DNA from: Mucilaginibacter straminoryzae
GTDB lineage: Bacteria; Bacteroidota; Bacteroidia; Sphingobacteriales; Sphingobacteriaceae
Assembly (NCBI RefSeq): GCF_022953055.1
Contig: NZ_JALJEJ010000010.1
Span: forward strand, 62,001 to 126,000
DNA: 64,000 nucleotides
Direction of reading: 5' to 3'
How positions within the stretch are numbered: the stretch's first letter is position 1; the number at the start of each line of letters is the position of its first letter. Shown in pieces: positions 42,964 through 51,264 of this stretch. Under the pieces are notes generated by a model, which was not told the DNA's origin, did no database searches, and saw only the letters and a list, made by a program, of their open reading frames with translations. The position numbers and the translations under genes were made by a program.

Positions 42964-44089
42964 GCATATCAGGCGCATTAGGAATTGCTGAAATAAATGG
43001 AGGGGGCATGGTAAATTCTGCCCGTACCTTTGGCAAGCTGCCCGGAAAATTCTTTTGAATAAACGAGATCATGTTTTCTCTGAGATAATATTGAAGGTCG
43101 ACGCTGTTGGATGAATTTGCCGCGCTTATGAGCATACGAACTTGTATAGTATGTTCACGTGCATCTGTCACTTGCATTACTTTAACACGCCCGTCCCAAA
43201 GGTTATTCCCTTCTAAAAGCCTTTCAAATTCTTTCCTCAGTTCGTCTACCGGAACGGTGTAGTCCAGGTAGAGAAATACATAGCCGAGAATATCGGCAGA
43301 GACGCGCGTCCAGTTTTGAAAGGGCTTTTGAATGAAGTAATTGATCGGCAGGATCAGCCTCCGCTGATCCCACAACCGCATTACCACATAAGTTAAGGTG
43401 ATATCTTCTACACGGCCCCATTCGCCTTCCACCACCAACACATCGTCTATACGTAATGGCTGCGTAAAAGCAATTTGAAAGCCCGCTAATAGGTTTCCTA
43501 ATGAAGTCTGCGCTGCCAGGCCGACGATAATACCACCAATACCCACACCGGTAAGTAGACCCGTGCCGATTTTGCGCATGCTTTGGAAGCTAAGCAATAT
43601 GACGGCTACGGTTAAAAACACAATGATGGCCACAATCAGCTTCCGGATAAATACAATCTGTGTCCTGATCTTTCTTTCCTTCAGGTTATCCGTTTTATTC
43701 AGATCGTACCGATGATAAACGTAATCTTCGGCAATACGTATTCCGCTGATCACTAGATTAGCAAATGCTACTGTCAGTAAGATGTTGATCAAATGGGTGA
43801 GGGGTTGATAATATTCTTTTTCCATCCGCATCAAAGGCGTGGCCAGGCCAAGCAAAAAAAGAGGGATGAAATAAGCAACCGGCATTCCCAGATGGGTGAT
43901 GATGGAGCGAAAGATTGAATATTCTGTTACTTTTCGTTTCTCGTAATACTTCAGAAACTTGGTGATGATCCATTTGATCAGTAAACCGGCAACAATGGCA
44001 GTAATGGCTACACCGGTATTCCATACGTTTGAGGAAACTTGTCGCGACAGTGTTAACAATTCGGGTGGTATTTCGGTAATTGTTCTCAT
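42953..44089 (-). CDS. MscS-family mechanosensitive channel
   Basis: Start set at the ATG 44087-44089 (378 residues). About four to five membrane segments precede the conserved MscS core: a pore-lining helix rich in Gly and Ala (GTGLLTGVGIGGIIVGLAAQTSLGNLLAGFQIAFTQPLRIDD), then the beta domain (VEGEWGRVEDITLTYVVMRLWDQRRLILPINYF) and an alpha-beta C-terminal domain. It would open under membrane tension to release solutes on osmotic downshock. The mature end reaches the cytoplasm and is Pro-rich. It is monocistronic and overlaps its convergent neighbour by 11 bases. Confidence 0.92.
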   Translation of the reverse strand: MRTITEIPPELLTLSRQVSSNVWNTGVAITAIVAGLLIKWIITKFLKYYEKRKVTEYSIFRSIITHLGMPVAYFIPLFLLGLATPLMRMEKEYYQPLTHLINILLTVAFANLVISGIRIAEDYVYHRYDLNKTDNLKERKIRTQIVFIRKLIVAIIVFLTVAVILLSFQSMRKIGTGLLTGVGIGGIIVGLAAQTSLGNLLAGFQIAFTQPLRIDDVLVVEGEWGRVEDITLTYVVMRLWDQRRLILPINYFIQKPFQNWTRVSADILGYVFLYLDYTVPVDELRKEFERLLEGNNLWDGRVKVMQVTDAREHTIQVRMLISAANSSNSVDLQYYLRENMISFIQKNFPGSLPKVRAEFTMPPPFISAIPNAPDMPKL

Positions 44090-44280
44090 TGGGGGCAAAT
44101 GCAAATACCCATTAAAAGTCTGGGAGCAACAAAATGTTTTAAAACAGGGCTTTTAGCATTGTTGCAACAATTAATCTACAATTAACCCGTTATAAATTTA
44201 GGTGCCATTTCAAACAGATAACTGACTGTCATCCAATGGTAAAAAGCCCATTGCGCCAATTTCTTAAGCCGAATGTTTGA

Positions 44281-44410
44281 TATATTTGTAGATCGAAAAT
44301 AGACTATTGCAGCGACAACGCTGTTGATATAAAGAAACTTCTAAAGTTAGAGGTGATTGTTTTAGAGTGATTGAAGCAGGCCGTAATTTATTTACGGCTT
44401 GCTTTTTTTT
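44281..44410 (+). ncRNA. Candidate small RNA with promoter box, two hairpins and strong terminator
   Basis: A TATATTTG -7 box (44281-44288) is followed by about 115 bases without any start codon of use. They fold into CAGCG-ACAA-CGCTG (44310-44323), a 6-bp hairpin at 44338-44353 (ACTTCT with AGAGGT) and a 13-bp terminator stem (44374-44386 with 44392-44404, one G-U) followed by T6. No plus-strand gene lies upstream for the terminator to serve, so a free-standing RNA is the simplest reading. A -33 TTG at normal spacing is missing. The flanking 44090-44280 shows nothing else. Confidence 0.5.
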
Positions 44411-44816
44411 ATACCAGTTCGGTTTCTACCATAATACCGCCTACCAGAATTTTATGAACCGGGCAGGCGTCTGCAATTTGTTCAAGACGTTGCTTTTGTT
44501 CGTCAGCCAATTCGCCTTCAAAACTGATCTTTCTTTTAAAGAGAGTCCCGGCAGGCATTTTAATCATTTCTACCTCAACCGTTATTTTATCGGCCACCCA
44601 CATCTTGCGGTCGATGTACATTCTTAATGTGATGGAAGTACAGCTCGCCAGGCTCGCCATTAATAAGCCGTACGGACTTATTGCTGTATCTGTTCCGTTA
44701 ACATCGGCTGGCTCATCTACAATAATCGCGTGACCGTCGCTTGTAATAATGGTTTGATATTTTGTACGGGCGGTTACGGCATTAGCCGTGCCTAAAGAAT
44801 CTCCCTGCGGTTCCAT
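44409..44816 (-). CDS. OsmC-family peroxide/thiol protein
   Basis: This 135-residue protein has the OsmC/Ohr fold with the two redox cysteines C59 (LMASLASCTSITLRMY) and C118 (ADACPVHKIL). The ACPVHK motif puts it with OsmC-like proteins that reduce organic hydroperoxides in the cytoplasm or act on related thiols. It lies 10 bases after a small membrane-protein gene and is probably cotranscribed. Another OsmC-type protein, of a different subgroup, is encoded at 55252. Confidence 0.88.
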   Translation of the reverse strand: MEPQGDSLGTANAVTARTKYQTIITSDGHAIIVDEPADVNGTDTAISPYGLLMASLASCTSITLRMYIDRKMWVADKITVEVEMIKMPAGTLFKRKISFEGELADEQKQRLEQIADACPVHKILVGGIMVETELV

Positions 44817-44826
44817 GCGGTTTATA

Positions 44827-45237
44827 TTACTCGAGGTTGATGTTTAGTAAGTCCCAGCTGGAACGGCTGTCCGCACTGCCGCCGTGATAACGTATCGTTA
44901 CAGAAAAGTTAGTTTTCTTTGATTCTCCGTTGCCGATATTTTCGGTATAAGCAGATCTGACCACGAATACCGAATCACCTGTTTTTGCGTAAGAAAAGCC
45001 ATCGTCGCCAAAATCTAAATTTTTACTGCGCGAATCTTCTTTTACAAATTCTTTAGCCACTTCGTAGGCATCTTCTTTTTCCGGCATTCTGCTTTCGCCG
45101 ATATGTTCTGCCGTATTGCGCGCATATTTAACAACGATAAAAGCAAAAAGGGCAATGGCAAGGATAATTAGCCATACCCCTGTCATCGCCGTTTTTTTAT
45201 TCTTAGCCTTACTCTTCAGGTACCTATTTTTCTCCAT
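44827..45237 (-). CDS. Hypothetical single-span membrane protein
   Basis: The family is not recognised. From the ATG 45235-45237 (136 residues; an upstream TTG frame is less likely) it has a basic start (MEKNRYLKSKAKNKK), one membrane helix (GVWLIILAIALFAFIVVKYA, about 18-37) and an extracytoplasmic domain of about 95 residues with the pattern YEVAKEFVKEDSRSKNLDFGDDGFSYAKTGDSVFVVRSAYTEN...FSVTIRY. That pattern resembles small ligand- or assembly-type domains. It precedes the OsmC gene by 10 bases. Confidence 0.68.
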   Translation of the reverse strand: MEKNRYLKSKAKNKKTAMTGVWLIILAIALFAFIVVKYARNTAEHIGESRMPEKEDAYEVAKEFVKEDSRSKNLDFGDDGFSYAKTGDSVFVVRSAYTENIGNGESKKTNFSVTIRYHGGSADSRSSWDLLNINLE

Positions 45238-45289
45238 ATTATAAATAACAGGTAAATATCTGATATGGAAAGCAAACAATCAATAAAGG

Positions 45290-46312
45290 CTAATAAAAAT
45301 CATAACAATGCTTACCAGTATTGAACCGCGAATAACCATCAGAACGTAAAGGGGTTTCGTAACTTAAGCTGCCTTCTGTAGTGCCGGATGTATTGGTGTA
45401 ATTAAGCCTGCTGGTACTGGCATCATGGCTGATGCCTAAGCGGAATTTTTCGCCAGAATCCTTGTTAACAAAAATGTCGAATATCAGCGATACTACGAAT
45501 GCGCTTGGCGTACCACTGCCAGAATTACGATACCAAAGGCCTGCATTAATGCTTTTACGTTTGTACTGAAAGCCAACGTTGATATTTTGTGATTGCGCTT
45601 GTTTATACATAATCACGGACGGGATGACATATGATTTTTCGGTTTCATCGATATTTTCATCCTTATTCAAATCAAGCATATAGCTGACGTGTGCCGTGGT
45701 GCGGATAGGCAGACGTGCTTTTACACCGGTGAAAGATTCATCGGGGCGGTTTAAGTGCTGCATGGCCCCGCCAACCATAAAGCTGCCTACCACCAGGTTA
45801 ATGCCTGCACCGGCGTCAAAGTAGAAGCGGTTATCAAAGGCAGGCTTCTCGGCACCGCTAACCGAACCATTGATAATGCCAGTTCTCGAGTCAATCTGAT
45901 CGCTGAAAACAAGCTTGCTGAAATCTATCGTTCTGTTAGTGATGCCCGCCTGCAAGCCAAAGGATAGAATGAAATCATCAGACCCGACGCTGTAAGCATA
46001 AGTACCGGCGAGGCTGTTTTTATTCAAGAAGGCCGTTCCTTCGCTGCTTCTGTTAAACATCAACCCGAGGCCACCCCCAAATTGCGGCACATTATAATCG
46101 ATAGATCCGGTGAAGTAGGAGAGTGTCCCGCTGCTGATGCCGCTCCATTGGTTACGATAGATCATGTTCATTCGCAGATCACCCGCAAACTGGCCGGTAA
46201 GGGCTGGGTTAAGGTATAGGGGGGAATTAAAGAACTGCGAATACATATGGTCCTGCGCATGTGCGCTGCTAAAACCAAGTATTGTCAGTAGGATTAATAA
46301 AAGTTTTTTCAT
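45290..46312 (-). CDS. PorP/SprF-family type IX secretion outer-membrane protein
   Basis: Start at the ATG 46310-46312 (340 residues; a GTG nine bases upstream is possible). It has a signal peptide ending AHAQ, then the hallmark DHMYSQFFNSPLYLNPALTGQFAGDLRMNMIYRNQW of PorP/SprF proteins, and a barrel-like remainder. Such proteins help a specific partner across the outer membrane through, or tether it after, the type IX system. It follows the giant PKD protein gene by 10 bases, the classic partner arrangement seen with sprB-sprF. Confidence 0.92.
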   Translation of the reverse strand: MKKLLLILLTILGFSSAHAQDHMYSQFFNSPLYLNPALTGQFAGDLRMNMIYRNQWSGISSGTLSYFTGSIDYNVPQFGGGLGLMFNRSSEGTAFLNKNSLAGTYAYSVGSDDFILSFGLQAGITNRTIDFSKLVFSDQIDSRTGIINGSVSGAEKPAFDNRFYFDAGAGINLVVGSFMVGGAMQHLNRPDESFTGVKARLPIRTTAHVSYMLDLNKDENIDETEKSYVIPSVIMYKQAQSQNINVGFQYKRKSINAGLWYRNSGSGTPSAFVVSLIFDIFVNKDSGEKFRLGISHDASTSRLNYTNTSGTTEGSLSYETPLRSDGYSRFNTGKHCYDFY

Positions 46313-46322
46313 CTTGCTCACG

Positions 46323-49300
46323 TTATCTTAATAAATGTATTACTCCTGTTCTTTTTGGTGCTCCACCGTTGTAAGACATGCCGCGCCACTCGTTACCGTT
46401 AATAAAGGTGGCCGTTGCCTGCCATATGTATACGCCCTGCGGTACCGGCGATCCTTTAAAGGTACCGTCCCAGGCTTCAAGCGGTTCTCCTTTTTCGCTT
46501 AGTTTGCTGGTTTCAAAAATTACCCTGCCATAATTGTCGAATATTTGCAGGTGGTAATCCTTCAACCCGGAACCCTTTATGGTAAATGTTCTTACCGTCG
46601 GCGTGAGGCTGTTAGGCATCATAGCATTCGGCATGAATAATTGGCCGGGTACACCTTTTACCCTAACGTAATGCACTTTGGTGCTATCGCAGAATTGGTT
46701 GGTGGTGGTCAATGTCACCTTGTACAATCCGGTATCGGCATAGGTATGGTCTGGGTTTCTTTCTGATGAAACCGCGCTATGGTCGCCAAAGTCCCAACGC
46801 CATGAAATGGGGTTATTTGTCGTCCGGTCGATAAATGAGAACTTGTAATTAGGTATTTCAATAACCGAATCCGGGCGAACGGTAAAGTCTGTCAAGGAAG
46901 AACTATTGATAGTAATCAGACCAGGCATCACGAGCTGCGTTGTACAGCCGGTACCGTTAGTAACAGTTAGGGTGACGGTGAAAGGTGAACCCTGAAAAGT
47001 GGTATAATGATGCACCGGGTTGATCTCACCAGAATGTTCTGATCCATCGCCGAAGTCCCAGTCGAACCGCAAGTCGCTCTGCTGACTAACGCTTTGATCT
47101 GTTGTGTTGTTCGTGAAATGGACGGTTAGCCTTTTGCAGCCGGTAGTTACATCTGCTTTAAAGGCAACGACAGGGGCATAATTCACATGGATGGCGATAG
47201 GTGCAGAAGGTGCATCTGTAACACAACTATTAGCGGCATGCATCACCACATTATAATCGCCGCCTTTAGCAAAGGTGTGGGTTACATCGTCCGTGCTGGT
47301 GGTCGTCAACGGAGGTGTACCGTCGTTCCATTCGTATCTGAAAAGAGATGCGCCTGTAGTACCGTTGTGGAAAGTAACCGTTAGGGGCGAACAACCGCGG
47401 GTTTGTGTGCCATCTACAGTTAAACGGGTTACAATATTTCCGGGAGCAACCACTAATTGATATTTTAACGTCGATGCAGCGCCACATTGTGTTTGCGCCG
47501 TCATATATACCTGGTAAGTCCCCGGTGTATTAATGGTAAATGGTTGCGCTTCTTTATCTGTCCTGATTTTTTGCGCAATCACGGTACCGGCTGAGTTTAA
47601 CAAGTAATAAGTGTACTGGTCGTTCGTACCCGGAGATATATTTTCTATATTAACCACAAACGGGATACAGCCGGTAGTTTTATCCGGAGCGATACGGGCT
47701 ACCGGGGTTTTGGATTGAACCCTGATTGTACCGGTGGTTGTTGCAAAACTACAGCCATTAGTTACGGTTAATTTTACCACATATATAGAATCCTTGCCGT
47801 TACTTTGCGCGCTGAATACCTGAGCTGCAGGATTACGCAAGGTAGAGGTAACGCCATTACCAAAATCCCACATGTAACTGATGCCGTCTCCGTCTGACGA
47901 ATTATTGCTGAACTGAACCGTCAACGGGTCGCAGCCAGAGGCCTTATCGACCTTGAAGTCAGCTTTCACAACGGCTATTTCGTTGCGGATAATAACTTCA
48001 TCATAATTGTCGCCGCAAGGTGCAATCCCTTTTGAAGACCACCGGAAGGTGTAGATCTGTCCTTCTTTCAGTCCATTAACGTTTGTGTTGAATTTGGTGG
48101 CATCGTCGAAAGTGATGCCTGTTTGCCCGGATTGCAAAGTCCACAAGCCCTGCCCACCCGCGCCTAGGTCATTGCCTTCTAACTGAACATTAGCGGCTCC
48201 GCATAGCTTTTTATCTGCACCGGCATTGGCAACCGGCGTTTTAGGCTGAACGGTGATGGTAACCGTTTCTGTATTACCCGCGCAATCATCAGCGCCACCG
48301 TTTGAAGAAATAACGTAAGTAACGGTTGCAGGTACGGTGCCATTATTCACCAGCACATCTGCTATAGTACTTGAAGTGGTAGGCGTAGCCGAACTATTAA
48401 AGCCCGTTAATTGGGTGAAAGTGGATGTTGCTGTCCAGGTGTATTTTGTGTCGGTAACGTTAGAGCTTAAAGCAATATTTGCAGGTTGCCCGCTACAAAT
48501 CTGTGCCGGGGCAGTTGCTTTAATTACCGGTTTAGGCACAATGTTCACCGTTAGTGTAAACGGATTTCCATCACACCCATCTGCATGCGGAACAATGGTA
48601 TACGTGATTGTTGCCGGGTTAACAGCACTGCTGTTGGCCACGTTAGGTTCTGTAATGTTTCCACTGCCAGAGGTGGCGAAGCCCGATGCGTTGTTAGATC
48701 CCGTCGCCGTCCAGGTAAATGTGCTGTTAGGCACACTCGAGGTAATTTGATAAGCCAATGGGGTACCCGAGCATATCGATTTGGTTGCAGCACTTGTAAT
48801 ATTGTTTACAGGGCGGATACTAATTTTTATACTCGATGTAATGATGTTGCAGTTGCCTGCTAATTTTGTCGGTACGCTGATTGTTAGCGTAACTGAACCC
48901 GCCTGTATTTCGGCTGCGGTTGGTGTATAAACCGGGTTATAGGCATGGATGTCTGAAAAACCGGCGGCTGTTCCTCCACTCCAGGTAGGCGCGCCGCTGA
49001 TGTTGGTCATGTCAGAGACGGTAGCGTTCAGATTAACAGTATTTCCCGGACAAATCAATACATCAGGCCCTGCATTAACCGTAGGTGCATCCTGGAAGTT
49101 AATATTCTGCGTAGCTACTGACGTGATACCGCAGGCATTCTTCTGTGCAACGGTAATGGTGTACTTACCAAAATCAGGGAATAGGATAGCCGGATACTGG
49201 CTGTTGGCATTCGTGTTATTGACAAACTGGGCTGCACCTGCTCCAGCCGGTGCAGTAACCGTCCAGGTGTAGGTGTCTGCCTGAACCTGGCTGGTCCCCG

Positions 49301-51035
49301 AGAAGGTAACCTTGGTTTTAGAGTTAGCCGTATTATCAAAGGTCAGGGTTTGCCCTTTGCCGCAGGAAGCAAAGTCTGGCGAAAGCGCTGCCTTTGGTGC
49401 CGCGTTCACATATACAATATCGCTGTAGGTTTTTGTGATACAAGTATTGGTAGGCGAAATGATCTGTAATTGAATGGTATAGGCACCCTCTGTAGTAAAT
49501 TTGAAGACAGGTGCTTTACTGTTTTTATTAGTGCCATTAACAAAACTAACGCCTGTTGCAGGGGTAACTGTCCAATTGTAAACGTAATTGTTAGTACAGG
49601 TGTTATCGAGAACGGTATTGTCTGTAGCAGCAACCTGGTCTGGTGCGCAAATAGTATTTTTATCTAAGGTGAATTTCACCGTTGGCGGATCCTGCACGCA
49701 GATAGTATGAACAAAATCCTGCGGGTAGCAACCGCTAGCGCTATTTTGTAATCTTACGGCAACAGTATGGCTGCCATTGGTGGTAAACGTGTAGCTGAAT
49801 TTATCTGTTACTTTCAGATTTGCCGCTTGTTGAACACCATCCACAAACCAGCTGTACAAGACGTTAGGATCTGAACAGTTGGAAGTTTTACTACTTGCAG
49901 ATTGCCCCGGAAAAGAAGAGTTGGTGAAAATTGTGGCGGTATTGGTACACGTAGTAGCCGGGCCGGTTATACTGTTGGTCGGTGGTTGAAGAATAGCCTG
50001 ATAGGTGCCGATTTCTGCACTTGACGGGCAGAAGGTATTACTTGCGGTTAGTGTTACTTTGAACGAGTTGGTAACGGTTTGCCCATCCTTTAAACCACAA
50101 GAGGAAGAACTGTAGGTATGGGTGAATATCCCGTTTTTAGCTTTAATTTCAGCGAAGGTATAAACGTTATTGGTGCCGTCGCCCCATTTAATGGTGTAAA
50201 GCGTACCCGGGAAATTATACTGGATACCTGTAGAAGAAGCAATATCCGTAATACAAGAGGAAACCGCCACGCCATTAACCAGACAGACAGGGCCGTCTGA
50301 AATGGTACCGAATGTGGCCCTTTGTATGTTGTTTAGTAGCAGGTATGCTTTGGTTGCTACGGTACCGGTTGGGCCAACGGCTTTTACGAAAACGGTATAA
50401 TTAGCCGCACGTGCTTTGAAGTTGTAAAAATTAGAGCTAAAGGTGCCGCTGTTTTCGTTTGTTCCGCCAGAAAGATCGTTGAAAAATGTCAGGCTTACCT
50501 GCGAAGCATTGGCAGAAGCGTTGGTAAAAGTATAGTTAATATTATCGTCACTGTTACAGTTGCCATAAACTTCGGGATAGGAAGGGTTGAGCGGGGTAGA
50601 GTTTACGCCTGCTTTAACAGCATCGCCAGAGGTAATATTGAATGTGGCAGAAGCCGCGCTTACAGTAGCGGGTTTAGTACTTTTTACCCGGACAGCGTAC
50701 GTTCCCGGTGTGGCATCGGTTGGTATGATACCGTTAATAAAGGTGGCGTAAGAACCGTTGATACCGAAACCATTGTAAGTGCCGATCTTTTTTTCAGCCC
50801 CAAAACTCCCGTTGGCATCTGATAGCCAAAGTTCAAAAACGTTGTCTTTAGGAAAACTGCTGGAGGTATAGTCGAGGTTTAATCTTACGGCTATGGTTGA
50901 TCCCGCTGTGTAGGGGCCAAGATCAATGGCCGAGATGCTTACCGTTTGCGCAAAGGAAACCAGCGAAAAAAGCAAGCAAATCGAAAAAGCAAAGAAAAAT
51001 TTCAGCCCTTGTGGCCTTTTAATCGTCATCCTCAT
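46323..51035 (-). CDS. Giant secreted PKD-domain protein with type B T9SS C-terminal domain
   Basis: This 1570-residue protein (start at 51035 or the second ATG at 51029) has a signal peptide (FSLVSFAQ) and many immunoglobulin-like/PKD repeats. Clear PKD motifs are near the C-terminal half, such as YMWDFGNG, FDWDFGDGSEHSG and WRWDFGDHSA. The last 90 residues match the gliding-motility-associated C-terminal domain (FMPNAMMPNSLTPTVRTF ... YHLQIFDNYGRVIFE ... WDGTFKGSPVPQGVYIWQA), the type B signal for type IX secretion. It is probably a surface adhesin exported with the PorP/SprF protein encoded next. Confidence 0.92.
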   Translation of the reverse strand: MRMTIKRPQGLKFFFAFSICLLFSLVSFAQTVSISAIDLGPYTAGSTIAVRLNLDYTSSSFPKDNVFELWLSDANGSFGAEKKIGTYNGFGINGSYATFINGIIPTDATPGTYAVRVKSTKPATVSAASATFNITSGDAVKAGVNSTPLNPSYPEVYGNCNSDDNINYTFTNASANASQVSLTFFNDLSGGTNENSGTFSSNFYNFKARAANYTVFVKAVGPTGTVATKAYLLLNNIQRATFGTISDGPVCLVNGVAVSSCITDIASSTGIQYNFPGTLYTIKWGDGTNNVYTFAEIKAKNGIFTHTYSSSSCGLKDGQTVTNSFKVTLTASNTFCPSSAEIGTYQAILQPPTNSITGPATTCTNTATIFTNSSFPGQSASSKTSNCSDPNVLYSWFVDGVQQAANLKVTDKFSYTFTTNGSHTVAVRLQNSASGCYPQDFVHTICVQDPPTVKFTLDKNTICAPDQVAATDNTVLDNTCTNNYVYNWTVTPATGVSFVNGTNKNSKAPVFKFTTEGAYTIQLQIISPTNTCITKTYSDIVYVNAAPKAALSPDFASCGKGQTLTFDNTANSKTKVTFSGTSQVQADTYTWTVTAPAGAGAAQFVNNTNANSQYPAILFPDFGKYTITVAQKNACGITSVATQNINFQDAPTVNAGPDVLICPGNTVNLNATVSDMTNISGAPTWSGGTAAGFSDIHAYNPVYTPTAAEIQAGSVTLTISVPTKLAGNCNIITSSIKISIRPVNNITSAATKSICSGTPLAYQITSSVPNSTFTWTATGSNNASGFATSGSGNITEPNVANSSAVNPATITYTIVPHADGCDGNPFTLTVNIVPKPVIKATAPAQICSGQPANIALSSNVTDTKYTWTATSTFTQLTGFNSSATPTTSSTIADVLVNNGTVPATVTYVISSNGGADDCAGNTETVTITVQPKTPVANAGADKKLCGAANVQLEGNDLGAGGQGLWTLQSGQTGITFDDATKFNTNVNGLKEGQIYTFRWSSKGIAPCGDNYDEVIIRNEIAVVKADFKVDKASGCDPLTVQFSNNSSDGDGISYMWDFGNGVTSTLRNPAAQVFSAQSNGKDSIYVVKLTVTNGCSFATTTGTIRVQSKTPVARIAPDKTTGCIPFVVNIENISPGTNDQYTYYLLNSAGTVIAQKIRTDKEAQPFTINTPGTYQVYMTAQTQCGAASTLKYQLVVAPGNIVTRLTVDGTQTRGCSPLTVTFHNGTTGASLFRYEWNDGTPPLTTTSTDDVTHTFAKGGDYNVVMHAANSCVTDAPSAPIAIHVNYAPVVAFKADVTTGCKRLTVHFTNNTTDQSVSQQSDLRFDWDFGDGSEHSGEINPVHHYTTFQGSPFTVTLTVTNGTGCTTQLVMPGLITINSSSLTDFTVRPDSVIEIPNYKFSFIDRTTNNPISWRWDFGDHSAVSSERNPDHTYADTGLYKVTLTTTNQFCDSTKVHYVRVKGVPGQLFMPNAMMPNSLTPTVRTFTIKGSGLKDYHLQIFDNYGRVIFETSKLSEKGEPLEAWDGTFKGSPVPQGVYIWQATATFINGNEWRGMSYNGGAPKRTGVIHLLR

Positions 51036-51214
51036 TTATATCACCCTCTTAAACAAAAGCTGGGGCAATAACAAACCAATAGTCAACAGAATTAGGGCGT
51101 TGGATTAGCTTGTACATTGCCGTAACAGCAATTTATGAGGACGTATACGGGGATGATTTAGAAAAGTTGTCGTTATGTTTAAAAAATTATTTTTAAACGA
51201 ATAGTTAGAAAGTT

Positions 51215-51249
51215 ATTACTGGCGATAAATGTTGTTTATCGCCAGTAAA
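51215..51249. terminator. Long hairpin downstream of the S9 peptidase gene
   Basis: A perfect 14-bp stem (51216-51229 with 51235-51248) with a TGTTG loop lies just after the minus-strand S9 peptidase stop at 51265. T-runs on either side are weak, so it may be a terminator or an mRNA 3'-end stabiliser. The remaining gap to 51029 holds the unidentified promoter of the PKD gene. Confidence 0.6.
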
Positions 51250-51264
51250 TTTATTTGTGTCAGC

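Noticed and set aside
44281..44410. 6S RNA or RNase P RNA identity for the small RNA candidate
   Set aside because: It is too short for either and lacks the long rod with a central bubble of 6S RNA and the conserved RNase P core.
48337..48750. 137-codon plus-strand frame inside the PKD protein gene
   Set aside because: It is antisense to Ig-like repeats, is Val/Ala-rich by composition and has no promoter or domain.
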